From assembly GCA_028564925.1 (NCBI GenBank), contig CM053033.1, positions 203,894,607 to 203,958,606 of the forward strand: a stretch of 64,000 nucleotides of DNA, in the 5' to 3' direction. The notes beneath the pieces are model-generated. The model had not been told where the DNA came from. It worked only from the letters and a program-made list of their open reading frames with translations, and did no database searches. Of the stretch, positions 54,716 to 64,000 are shown piece by piece. Each line of letters opens with the position of its first letter. The stretch's first letter is position 1. Source of the DNA: Lithobates sylvaticus. Taxonomy: Eukaryota; Chordata; Amphibia; Anura; Ranidae. The position numbers were made by a program, and so were the translations under genes.

Positions 54716-55049
54716 TACTGGGATTTTCTTTACCAAAAATATGTTGCAAGATACATCTTGGCTTAAATTTATGAAGAAATTAGATTTTTTTCACATTTTT
54801 TTTAATTGGATATGTTTTAAAGTAAAAAATATTTTTGTTTATAGCGAAAAAAAAAACAAAAAAAAAAACGCAGAGGTGATCAAATAACACCAAAAGAAAG
54901 CTTTATTTGTGGGGAAAAAAATGACATCAATTTTATTTGGGTACAACGTTGCATGCCCACGAAATTGTCAATTAAAGTAATGCAGTGCTGTATGGCAAAA
55001 AATGGCCTGGTCATGAAGGGGTAAATCTTCCAACAGGGCAAGTGGTTAA

Positions 55050-55522
55050 GCAGGAACTTTTCTGCTATAAAACACATGTAAATTTTTATGGCCGTGTGAA
55101 TAAGGCCTAAAGCCTTTTTTTAGCTTACATATTTTTTGTTTAATAAAAATTCTACATACTTTAAAAAGGACATGCTGTACATAAACGGTTATGCACTTAG
55201 CAACTTTTTTTTGTCACACGGCCAAAAGCAGACAAATAGAAATGTACATAAATAGTAATACTAAGTGGTAGTGCTTTTTTTTTTTTTTTTTAATTTTAAA
55301 AATAGATGATTGATAGATTGAGAAAACTGCTTCTGCAAAATTGCTATTTTAACAAAGTCCACTCAGACTCATGCCAGTTTATAAGCAACGCTCTGCACTC
55401 CCTTTTTTTCCTCTGGGAACAATACATGGACCTAGGAATGACAGTAGATGTTGCTTTGCCAAAGTAAATTTGTGTCTAAGAACAAGCACAATACTGAACA
55501 CCTCCCAAGCGCATCTCACACA
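55050..55522. other. No feature seen
   Basis: A/T-rich spacer with a poly-T run near 55,278-55,291. It is the immediate target region of the Tc1 element. Confidence 0.4.
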
Positions 55523-55524
55523 TA

Positions 55525-57151
55525 CAGTTGTGCTCATAAGTTTACATACCCTGGCAGAATTTATAATTTCTTGGCCATTTTTCAGAGAATATGAATAATA
55601 ACACAAAAACATTTCTTTCACTCATGGTTAGTGTTTGGCTGAAGTCATTTATTATCAATCAACTGCATTTACTTTTTTTAAAATCAGAAACTACCCAAAT
55701 AACCCTGATCAAAAGTTTACATACCCTGGTGATTTTGGCCTGATAACATGCACACAAGTTGACACAAAGGGGTTTTAATGGCCATTAAAGGTAACCATCC
55801 TCACCTGTGATCTGTTTGTTTGTAATTAGTGTGTGTGTCTAAAAGGTCAATGAGTTTCTGGACTCCTGACAGACCCTTGCATCTTTCATCCAGTGCTGCA
55901 CTGACGTTTCTGGATTCTGAGTCATGGGGAAAGCAAAAGAATTGTTAAAGGATCTGCGGGAAAAGGTAGTTGAACTGTATAAAACGGGAAAGCGATATAA
56001 AAAGATAGCCAAGGAATTTAGAAAGCCAATCAGCAGTGTTCAAACTCCAATCAAGAAGTGGAAAATGAGGGGTTCTGTTGAAAACAAATCATGGTCAGGT
56101 AGACCAACTAAAATTTCAGCCACAACTGCCAGGAAAATTGGTTGGGGATGCAAAGAAAAACCCACAAATAACTTCAGGTGAAATACAGGAGTCTCTGAAA
56201 ACATGTGGTGTGGCTGTTTCAAGATGCACAATAAGGAGGCATGGTGGGCTGCATGGTCGAGTCGCCAGAAGAAAGCAATTACTACGCAAATGCCAGAAAG
56301 TATCCCACTTACAATACGCCAAACAGCACAGAGACAAGCCTCAAACCTTCTGGCACAAAGTCATTTGGAGTGATGAGACCAAAATTTTGCTTTTTGACCA
56401 CAACCATAAATGGTACATTTGGAGAGGAGTCAACAAGGCCTATGAGGAAAGGTACACCATTTCTACTGTGAAACACGGAGGTGGATCGCTGATGTTTTGG
56501 GGATGTGTGAGCTACAAAGGCACAGGAAATTTGGTCAAAATTGATGGCAAGATGAATGCAGTATGTTATCAAAAAATACTGGAGGAACATTTGCATTCAT
56601 CAGCCAGGAAGCTGCACATGGGACGAACTTGGACATTCCAACATGACAAGGATCCAAAACACAAGGCCAAGTCGACCTGTCATTGGCTACAGAAGAATAA
56701 AGTGCAGGTTCTGGAGTGGCCATTTCAGTCTCCTGACCTCAATATCATTGAGCCACTCTGGGTAGATCTCAAATGTGCAGTTCATGCAAGACAACCCAAG
56801 AATTTACAGGAACTGGAGGCTTTTTGCCAAGAGGAATGGGCAGCTTTACCATCTGAGAAGATAAAGAGCCCACAAATATCACGAAATACTTCAAGCTGTC
56901 ATTGATGTTGAAGGGGGCACAATACACGGTATTAAGAACTGGGGTATGTAAACTTTTGATCAGGGCCATTTGGGTAGTTTCTGTTGTGATTATGATTTAA
57001 AGAGAGTAAACACAGTTGATTGATAATAAATGGCTTCAACCAAACACTAACCATGAGTGAAAGAAAAGTTTGTGTTATCATTCATATTATCTGAAAAATG
57101 GCCAAGAAATTATAAATTCTGCCAGCGTATGTATACTTATGAGGACGACTG
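55525..57151 (+). mobile_element. Tc1-like transposon of IR/DR type, near full length
   Basis: Ends CAGTTGTGCTCATAAGTTTA and the inverse of it at 57,132-57,151, each next to TA (55,523-55,524 and 57,152-57,153). Inverted repeats are about 210 bp and contain an outer and an inner direct-repeat site. The inner one, CAAAAGTTTACATACCCTGG, is at 55,710-55,729 and inverted at 56,942-56,958. This two-site layout is that of the Sleeping Beauty/Frog Prince branch. The 1.63-kb length is normal for Tc1. Confidence 0.9.
55924..56905 (+). pseudogene. Tc1 transposase gene, decayed
   Basis: Starts at the ATG at 55,924 (MGKAKELLKDLREKVVELYK). Two helix-turn-helix parts: residues 8-55 with KTGKRYKKIAKEFRKPISSV, then GRPTKIS, an AT-hook-like link. 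The second half runs in another frame: KKNPQITSGEI, IWSDETK with the first catalytic Asp (codon 56,372-56,374), FQHDKDPKHK with the second, and SPDLNIIEPLW with Glu, giving a DD34E-type triad. A frameshift near 56,135 separates the halves. A second near 56,868 alters the last residues (expected HEILQAVID is encoded out of frame). Usual length is about 340 codons. It cut and pasted DNA at TA; this copy is dead, though little decayed. Confidence 0.88.
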
Positions 57152-57195
57152 TACATGGATTACTAGAAAAACCTTAAAGCGGAATGAAAGTCTAA

Positions 57196-57536
57196 GGCCC
57201 CTTTCACACGGGCGCCTCCGCTAAGCGGAATCCACTTGCTCAGCGGGGGATCTCTCCACTGATCCCTGCCGATAAGGCGGATGACAGGTCTGTGTTTGCT
57301 CCGCTATGCAGAGCCGGCATGGACACAATCCCGTTCTCCTCTATGGGGTAATCAGATGAAAACGGACACCCTGTCCGCCGGATGGATGGGGAATAGAACC
57401 ACCATTCATCTGTAATCGGATAGTGGCAAGTGTCCACTGCAATCCAACTCTCCATAGAGGAGACTGGAGGGTCCAATCAGGTCTGCCTGAAAAACTGACA
57501 GGTGGACCTGATCAGACAGCCCATGTGAAAGGGGCC
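57196..57536. mobile_element. Harbinger-like MITE (GGCCCCTTTCACACGG), first of a row
   Basis: Inverted ends GGCCCCTTTCACACGG and CATGTGAAAGGGGCC, flanked by TAA at 57,193-57,195 and 57,537-57,539. The right TAA is also the left flank of the next MITE. Confidence 0.8.
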
Positions 57537-57539
57537 TAA

Positions 57540-57919
57540 GGGCTCTTTCACACGGGGCGGATCAGTGCAGATCCGCCCCGTGGATAGCCGCTTGCTCAGC
57601 GGGGATCGCCGGAGCGATCTCCGCTGAGCAGGAAGATGACAGGTCCGTCTCTGCACTCCGTGCAGGGACAGACCTGTCAGAGCGCCGCTCTCCCCCTATG
57701 GGAGATCGGGTGACGACGGACCGTAGAGTCCGTCGTCATCCGATCCGCTCTGCAGACGGATGAAAAAATGGGGTTTTCCTCCGTCTGCAGAAACGGAGCA
57801 TAGCGGGCACGGACGAGAGCGGGTGTCAGCTATCCCATAGGGATACATGTATGTCCGTTTTTCATCCTAAAACGGAAGGATGAAAAACGGACATACGGTC
57901 CGTCAGTGTGAAAGAGCCC
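57540..57919. mobile_element. Harbinger-like palindromic MITE (GGGCTCTTTCACACGG), copy 2
   Basis: Almost identical to 23,240-23,642, but shorter by about 23 bp, mainly from loss of a palindrome arm near GGTGTCAGC (57,820-57,830). TAA flanks at 57,537-57,539 and 57,920-57,922. GATCCGCCCCGTGGATAGCC at the left is the same in both. Confidence 0.85.
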
Positions 57920-57922
57920 TAA

Positions 57923-58080
57923 GGCTTCATGCACACAGGGCATTTAAATTTCTCCTCTGAATGCTTTTTACTCCTGGCAGGAAAAAGCAGCTTAAAAAGT
58001 GTGCCTAAAGCCATGTATTGCGCACACGTTTAGATGCGTTTAGGTGTGTCATGCATTTGAGAGGTAATGGACTCCATTGG
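57923..58080. mobile_element. Harbinger-like MITE fragment (GGCTTCATGCACAC), third in the row
   Basis: It starts GGCTTCATGCACACAGGGC directly after the TAA. The right end is lost; the interior has ATGCGTTTAGGTGTGTCATG, a partial inverse. Confidence 0.5.
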
Positions 58081-58516
58081 CCAGCATATTTAAAGTAGTT
58101 GTAAAGCTTTGGGTTTATTTTTTAATTAAAAATAACAAGCATATTATACTTACCTGCTCTGCACAAGGATTTTGCACAGAGCAGCCCAGATCCTCTTCTT
58201 CTGGGGTCTCCTGTCAGTGCTTCAGGTCCCTCCTCTTCATTGGGTGCCCCCCAGGGAAGGCTGCTTTCCCTGGGCGCACCCATGCGTGCTTGCTCCTGAG
58301 TTCCCCTGCTGCGTGCATTGACAGGCCGCTCTCGTGTCACCAGATTTGATTGACAGCAGCGGGAGCCAATCACTCCCACTGCTATCAATTTTTCCAATGT
58401 GGAGATAGACAGCGGCGAGAGCTGCTGCGCTCATGCACATTGCTGGATTGGATGGGCTCAGGTTAGGGAAAGGGGGAGGGGTCTGGGGGGAGCTGCAGCA
58501 CACAAGGTTTTTCACC

Positions 58517-59348
58517 TTAACCACTTCAGCCCCGGACCAATTTGCAGCCAAAGGACCAGGCCACTGTTTGCGATTCGGCACTGCGTCGCTTAAACTGACA
58601 ATTGCGCGGTCGTGCGACGTGGCTCCCAAACAAAATTGGCATCCTTTTTTTCCCACAAATAGAGCTTTCTTTTGGTGGAATTTGATCGCCCCTGCGGTTT
58701 TTATTTTTTGCGCTATAAACAAAAATAGAGCGACAATTTTGAAAAAATTCTATATTTTTTACTTTTTGCTATAATAAATATCCCCAAAAAATATATAAAA
58801 AATATTTTTTTTTCCTCAGTTTAGGCGGATACGTATTCTTCTACATATTTTTGGTAAAAAAAAATCGCAATTAGCGATTATTGATTGGTTTGCGCAAAAG
58901 TTATAGCGTTTACAAAATAGGGGATAGTTTTATAGCATTTTTATTAATATTTTTTTTTTTTACCAGTAATGGCGGCGATCAGCGATTTTTTATTGTGACT
59001 GTGACATTATGGCGGACACATCGGACATTTTGGACACAATTGTCATTTATACAGAAATCAGTGCTATTTAACGTCACTGATCGGCTGTTCCTGATGACAG
59101 GGAACAGCAGATCAGTGACAGGCAGTGTAGGAAGCGCGGGAAGAGGTTTGTTTACACAGACCTCTGCCCGTTCTTCAGCTCTGTGACCCGATCGCGGGAC
59201 ACCAGCGGCGATCGGGTCCGCTGGTCCCGCGGCCGTGGTCACGCGACCCCACAGCTAGGCAATTAAAGGGCATGTATATATACGTGCTTTTGCCTAGCCG
59301 TGCCATTTTGACGACGTATATGTACATGCGGGGTCGGGTAGCGGTTAA
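58517..59348 (+). mobile_element. Type T element inserted into type D
   Basis: Opens TTAACCACTTCAGCCCCGGA and closes GGTAGCGGTTAA, TTAA on both sides. The interior has AATAGAGCTTTCTTTTGGTG, the hairpin CTGATCGGCTGTTCCTGATG with its partial inverse GGAACAGCAGATCAG, and no minisatellite. The empty site is seen at 50,430-50,440. Confidence 0.85.
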
Positions 59349-59389
59349 TGCATAGAATGCATTAAGGTGAAACATCTTAGGGTTTAGAA

Positions 59390-59702
59390 CAGGGGTCTCC
59401 AAACTTTTCAAACAAAGGGCCACTTTATTATCCTTCAGACTTTAGGAGGGCTGGATTGTCGCCAGCAGGGGCAGAAAATGTCAGAATGTCAGAGAATAAA
59501 TATGGCCTCAGGGTTTGTGGTCAATAGGAGGAGTATTCCCCCTATTAGTAGGAGGATTAGTATTCCATCATTGGTATCGGTGGAAGATATAGTTCCCCAT
59601 TGTTGGTGTCAGTGAGAGGAATAGTGCTTCATATCAGTGGAAGGAGTTGTGCCCCAAGGGCCGCATAAAGGCTAGCAAAGGGCCACAGTTTAGAGACCCC
59701 TG
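59390..59702 (+). mobile_element. hAT MITE with perfect 8-bp duplication GTTTAGAA
   Basis: Inverted ends CAGGGGTCTCCAAACTTTTC and CAGTTTAGAGACCCCTG. Duplication GTTTAGAA at 59,382-59,389 and 59,703-59,710. It is the clean counterpart of the minisatellite-bearing copy at 5,805-6,770. Confidence 0.92.
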
Positions 59703-59720
59703 GTTTAGAACCACAATTTA

Positions 59721-60183
59721 TTCTGGCCATTGAAATGCATTACCACTGAAACGTTCCTAAACGTGTGGGCAGGTTGAAGTAGTTAGTTAGTTAGTTGCTG
59801 TCCCGACCAAGAGGCTAGGAACTAAATGCCTTTCCCGAGAGAAATAGAAGAGGAAAAAAAGAAAAGGGGGCAGAGGTTTAAGTTTTGCTCAGAGAATCCG
59901 AGAGAGAGAGACAGAGGGCGATAAGTTTTTGAGTTATGAATACATTTATTATTTTTTTTCATTTTTTCTCAGCCTTGGGTGGGGTGGAAGAGGACCGCTC
60001 AAGAGGGAATATTAAGGGATAAGGGAAGGGAGGGGGTAAATAAAAAATAAAATAAAATAACAAGGGTAGAAGAGAATGTTTATTTTAGTATTTTTTTCTT
60101 TAGATCAGTGTTTTGTGTTTTAATTATTTTTATTGATACATTTTTCACATATACAAAGAACATTTCACATTATTACAAATTCT

Positions 60184-60215
<32 letters not shown>

Positions 60216-60509
60216 ATACTTATACATAAATAAATACATAACAAATAAATAAACACAAACAAAAAAAAAAAAAATCAACAAAACACATTGATCAATCTCT
60301 ATATATTTTTCAAAGAAGATCAGTGGAATGTCTAAGGAAATACAAATATCATTTAATATTCTATTGATATATGTGTTTAAGAGGGAAATAGTTAAATGGA
60401 AAGAAAAGACACATGTTGATTTTTGTTGTGTAACTGTAAAACTATCCTTGTGAAATGAAAAATAAAGAATTTATAAAAAAAGAACTGAAAATAAAGTAAA
60501 AATAGAGAT
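59721..60509. other. A/T-rich DNA with a LINE-like tail at 60,440-60,485
   Basis: The words TGTGAAATGAAAAATAAAGA and TTATAAAAAAAG at about 60,450-60,482 look like a LINE 3' tail on the plus strand. Around 60,115-60,170 there is a similar tail on the minus strand (AATAAAAATAATTAAAAC). A TA repeat lies at 60,184-60,206. No RT residues found. Confidence 0.35.
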
Positions 60510-60581
60510 ATTTACAGTACCTAAAGGTAAGCCTTATTATAGGCTTACCTACAGGTACAATTAATCGATGGGAGTTTACAA

Positions 60582-61664
60582 CAGGGGCGGATCCAGAGTC
60601 TAGTCTCGGGAGGGGCACTGCCAGAAAAAACTTTTTTTGCGGGCAATTTATCGGGACAATGGCTGGTGTTGGCGCTTTCATCATCACGGCACCATGGTTG
60701 TTATGGTGTCAGGATGATTGAAGCGGATTATTTCTATTATTACATTGTAATATAAAATTAAATAGTTCAACTCACCATAATGCAGAATCAGTGGGAGCCC
60801 CTAGTGTGTCCCTTTCCAAGTCGATCTGCCTTCAGATGCAGCTTGTCTCTTGCCACGTCACCTGCCACACATTGCGGATTACACTTGCCACGTCACCTGC
60901 CACACGTTGCAGATTACACTTGCCACGTCGCCTGCCACATGTTGCTGATTGTCACTTGCCACGTCACCTACCACATGTTCCTGATTGTCACTTGCCGCGT
61001 CACCTGCCACACGTTGCGGATTACACTTGCCACGTCGCCTGCCACATGTTGCGGATTACACTTGCCACGTCACCTGCCACATGTTGTGGACTACACTTGC
61101 CACGTCACCTGCCACATGTTCCGGATTACACTTGCCACGGCTACCACATGTTGCTGATTGTCACATCACCTGCCAGGCTGCCACCTCTTGCTTATTGTCA
61201 TTGGCCTGCTAAGGTGCAGATTGTCAGAGTGAAGGCAGGAAGCAGAGAGATGATGTAATCTCTCTGCTGCCCGCGGCTGTATAGTGAGGGCGGAACTGCA
61301 GTGATGCAGGGCGGGCGGTGAGAGATGATGTCATCTCTCTGCTCTCCGCCCGCCGGCTAACTGACTGGCCAGTCTCTCTGCTCTCCGCCCGCCGGCTCAC
61401 TGACCGGCCCGCCCCCTCTCTCGATGTCTGCCCTGCACGCCCGCACACTCACCTGGCGACCCCCCCTCACTCGTCCGCCGACCTACCCGCTGAGGCTCTC
61501 TCTCACCTGGCTAACCCCGCTGACTGGCCCGCCCGCTCATTAACTGGCCCGCCGCACACTAGCCCTCCCGTCCGCTCACTCATCCACTGACTGGCCTGCC
61601 AATCACAGGATTTCTCGGAGGGGGCAATTGCCCCGTTGCCCCCCCCCCCCTGGATCCGTCCCTG
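60582..61664. mobile_element. hAT element (CAGGGGCGGATCCAG) with 8-bp duplication GTTTACAA
   Basis: Ends CAGGGGCGGATCCAGAG and CTGGATCCGTCCCTG are inverted copies, flanked by GTTTACAA at 60,574-60,581 and 61,665-61,672. The interior holds a minisatellite and a GC-rich part with repeated CTGACTGGCC words. No transposase. Confidence 0.9.
60845..61195. repeat. 35-bp minisatellite inside the hAT element
   Basis: Unit TTACACTTGCCACGTCGCCT followed by GCCACATGTTGCGGA, about nine or ten copies with small changes. Confidence 0.88.
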
Positions 61665-61682
61665 GTTTACAACCACTTTAAA

Positions 61683-62025
61683 GTGACTTTGTTGCTAAAA
61701 TAATATTTTATTTGCTGTCTGTGACCTGTTGTGAAGATTCTCCTTTCCTGAAGACACAACAAGATGTGAAGGGAAATTGCTGTGAGATAAGGGAAAGTTC
61801 TCTTAGATGAATGCCACTCAAACAGATGAAGATTTCCCCTCTATTTCTGTTCTAGTGATAACTGTAAAATTAGGATTTCCCATCTCTTTCTTCAGGACAG
61901 ATAGAGAGAGCGAATCCTCCCAGTGCGAGCACAGAAGGCAGCAAAAGCCTGACGGACGTTTTTTTCTAAGCCTTTGGATATGGCTCTAGATATACTTTAT
62001 CTACATTCTCGTTCTGAGATAGGCA
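61683..62025. other. No feature seen
   Basis: Mixed DNA, purine-rich in part, no ends or coding signal. Confidence 0.35.
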
Positions 62026-62120
62026 GGGCCGTTTGAAGGAATTTGGGGGCCCCAAGCAAAATGGACATGGAGGCCCCCCCACCCCCTGCATGCGCGCACG
62101 CAAAGAGTCTTTTCTCTGCT
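62026..62120. mobile_element. hAT MITE edge (GGCAGGGCCGTTTGAAGG)
   Basis: The words CAGGGCCGTTTGAAGGAATT and GGGGGCCCCAAGCAAAATGG match the left edge type of the hAT element at 14,289. The right side is lost. Confidence 0.55.
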
Positions 62121-62142
62121 TTGTAAATTTTTGCAAAAAGCT

Positions 62143-62975
62143 TTAACCACTTGCCTACCAGGCACGGACACCTCCTTCCTGACCAGGCCATTTTTCAGCT
62201 TTCAGCGCTGTCACATTTTGAATGACAATTGCGCGGTCATGCAACGCTGTACCCAAATAAAATTTTTATCATTTTTTTTTCCCACAGATAGAGCTTTATT
62301 TTGGTGGTATTTGATCACCTCTGCGGTTTTTATTTCTTGCGCTATAAACAAAAGAAGAGTAACAAGTTTGAAAAAACATAATATTTTTTACTTTTTATTA
62401 TAATAAATATCCAAATTTTATTTTTTTTTTAAACAAATTTTTTCCTCAGTTTAGGCCGATACGTATTCTTCTACATATTTTTGGTAAAAAAAAAATCGCA
62501 ATAAGCGTATATTGATTGGTTTGCGCAAAAGTTATAGCGTCTACAAAATAGGGGATAGATTTATAGCATTTTTATTATTATTTTTTTTTTACTAGTAATG
62601 GCGGCGATCTGCGATTTTTATCATGACTGCGACATTGCGGCGGACATATCGGACACTTTTGACACATTTTTGGGACCATTCACATTTATACAGCGATCCG
62701 TGCTATAAAAATGCATTGATTACTGTATAAATGTGACTGGCAGGGAAGGGGTTAACACTAGGGGGCGCTGCAGGGGTTAATGTGTTCCCTATATTAGTGA
62801 TTCTAACTGTGGGGGGAGGGGACTGACTGGGGGAGGGGACCGATCGGTGTCCCTATGTACAAGGGACACACCATCGGTCTCCTCCCCAGTGACAGGACGT
62901 GGATCTGTGTGTTTACACACACAGATCCACGTCCTGCTCGATTACCGGGCAATCGCGGGTGCCAAGCGGACATCG
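62143..62975 (+). mobile_element. Type T element, right end lost
   Basis: Opens TTAACCACTTGCCTACCAGG and keeps GACAATTGCGCGGTCATGCA, GATAGAGCTTTATTTTGGTG and the exact hairpin GGACGTGGATCTGTGTGTTT with its inverse ACACACAGATCCACGTCC at about 62,897-62,936. It stops at a junction with type D sequence. Confidence 0.7.
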
Positions 62976-62978
62976 CGG

Positions 62979-63290
62979 CCTGCCAGTGCTTCGGGTCCCT
63001 CCTCTTCATTGGGTGCCCCCCAGGGAAGGCTGCTTTCCCTGGGGGCACCCGTACGTGCTTGCTCCTGAGTCCCCCTGCTGCGTGCATTGACACAGGCAGC
63101 AGGACTCAGCCCTGCCCCCCGCTCCCTTGTCATCGTATTTGATTGACAGCAGCGGGAGCCAATCACTCCCACTACTATCAATCTGTCCAATGTGGAGATA
63201 GACAGCAGTGGGAGCTGCTGCACTCGTGCACATTGCTGGATCAGATGGGCTCTGGTTAGGGAAAGGGGAGGGGGGTCTGGGGGAGCATTT
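62979..63290 (+). mobile_element. Type D MITE fragment
   Basis: CTGCCAGTGCTTCGGGTCCC onward matches 58,210-58,500 very closely, including GGGTGCCCCCCAGGGAAGGC. Both ends are missing, so it was probably joined by deletion or template switching rather than by transposition. Confidence 0.7.
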
Positions 63291-63508
63291 TTCTTCTTTT
63301 TTACTGTTTTTTATTTATTTTTTTCACCTAATGTACCAGTTATCAGTACAGTGAAAAAAAAAAAAAACAGGAAAAAAGAAGAAAAATGCACCGGAATAGC
63401 ATCCAAAATGCAAAATAAAATGCACCGTAGCGCATTAAAAAAGCATCAAAAACACGCATGCAGAAACGCATCTGGAGGATGTTTTTGTGGTATGAACCAG
63501 TCCTAAGA
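63291..63508. mobile_element. MITE fragment ending TGGTATGAACCAGTCCTAA
   Basis: The right edge resembles Harbinger-like ends of the GTTCACAC type. The middle repeats GCACCGnAAnAGCAT and AAAACACGCATGC words. Left edge unclear. Confidence 0.4.
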
Positions 63509-64000
63509 TTGTTTTCTCTCCAGGTCGTATGTGCATTAACATGATAGCCAGGCAACTTTTGTGTAATGAGAAATCCGCAGCGGTAGTCTTCATATTTCTT
63601 ATAGGAAAAGGTTTCCTTTACACATGTAGGTCAGAAACCCAGGGAGATGCCAAACAAACTCCAATGGCTGCTGTCTTATTTTATTTAATATTTCCCTGTG
63701 ATTCCACTGTTGCGATGTCCTCAGCAGCATCACCATTTCCACCCAGATGTAGTGACACTAAAAGTGGGGAGATGGTATCTTGCTCCCCTGATTGGTTTTT
63801 CATAATGTACATTAAATAAATAATGAAGACGTAATTATGAGAGATTGATATCTTCATAATGGCCTCATGGCAGGGGATCGAGATGTGAACTAATGTCACC
63901 GCTGGAATCTCAGAGGGATATAAAAAGCAGACGGGTAGGTCAGTTCACTGGTGCCTACCCAGATTTGAAATATCACCAGGAAGTTGGCGTGAAAGCATAT
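63509..64000. other. No repeat recognised; candidate unique DNA
   Basis: Balanced composition, with AT-rich words such as AATAATGAAGACGTAATTAT and TTGATATCTTCATAATGG. No exon is supported. It runs off the window. Confidence 0.35.

Larger units (their letters stand above)
53195..55049. mobile_element. Type T element split by a Tc1-like relic and a GC-rich repeat
   Basis: Opens TTAACCACTTCAGCCCCGGA and closes CAAGTGGTTAA. The left part holds ATAGAGCTTTCTTTTGGTGG and the right part the family core again (CACCAAAAGAAAGCTTTATT). Between them lie a GC-rich repeat (about 53,370-53,765) and a reversed Tc1-like element. Confidence 0.72.
58090..59720 (+). mobile_element. Type D TTAA MITE, host of two later insertions
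   Basis: TTAA plus AGTAGTTGTAAAGC at 58,090. Its sequence follows the complete copy at 50,009-50,475 up to TTTTTCACCTTAA (58,520), resumes TGCATAGAATGCATTAAGGT (59,349), and reaches GGGTTTAGAA before the hAT insertion. The right TTAA end is not visible. Confidence 0.75.
60510..61682 (-). mobile_element. Type E MITE fragment, reversed, split by a hAT insertion
   Basis: On the minus strand TTAAAGTGGTTGTAAAC (from 61,682) continues past the hAT element with GTACCTGTAGGTAAGCCTAT and AAGGCTTACCTTTAGGTAC, the type E start. The CpG-rich body is lost. Confidence 0.65.

Noticed and set aside
60780-61258. His/Cys-rich repeat protein resembling metal-binding motifs
   Set aside because: Generated by the 35-bp minisatellite; no start context and no domain.
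63919-63927. TATA-like word as a gene promoter
   Set aside because: A single TATAAAAAG match with nothing visible downstream in the window; kept only as a weak remark.

Overview
The window looks like non-genic DNA from a large, repeat-rich amphibian genome, most likely a frog and perhaps a ranid. Grounds: very dense short inverted-repeat DNA transposons (MITEs) with TTAA, TAA, TA or 8-bp target duplications, Tc1 elements of IR/DR type, an L2-like LINE end, and a Ngaro-type tyrosine-recombinase retrotransposon with an SGNH-hydrolase-like third region. I see no host protein-coding exon, tRNA, rRNA or snRNA that I can support. The organism call is inference; no database was searched.

Layout. 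1-9 kb: Tigger-like and TTAA MITEs, a fold-back pair of arms, and four minisatellites. 9-16.5 kb: MITE fragments, a 209-bp exact duplication, an L2-like LINE 3' end, a hAT element inside another hAT element (both with 8-bp target duplications), and an A/T-rich segment resembling a minus-strand LINE tail. 17-30 kb: a TA-flanked element carrying a nested TTAA MITE, a strange CGAA-rich hAT element, Harbinger-like MITEs, GTACACACGG-type MITEs and a small CR1-like LINE relic. 30-39 kb: a probable minus-strand solo LTR, a 34-bp minisatellite, a 195-bp-arm fold-back element and more TTAA MITEs. 39.6-43.4 kb: two large TTAACCACTT elements with internal minisatellites. 44-49.8 kb: the Ngaro-type element, nearly whole, with gag-like, RT/RNase H, tyrosine recombinase and hydrolase-like parts. 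50-64 kb: TTAA MITEs, two Tc1 elements (one with its catalytic triad in place), a row of three Harbinger-like MITEs, and two multi-level nests.

Two themes organise the window. First, TTAA-targeting families insert into one another, and uninterrupted copies elsewhere in the window serve as empty sites, so the order of insertion can be read. Second, at least six of the minisatellites sit inside a transposable element (two more probably do), and members of the TTAACCACTT family carry different arrays in their interiors. Candidate unique or conserved non-coding DNA remains in short intervals near 22.5-22.7, 27.6-28.4, 33.6-33.8 and 63.5-64.0 kb.
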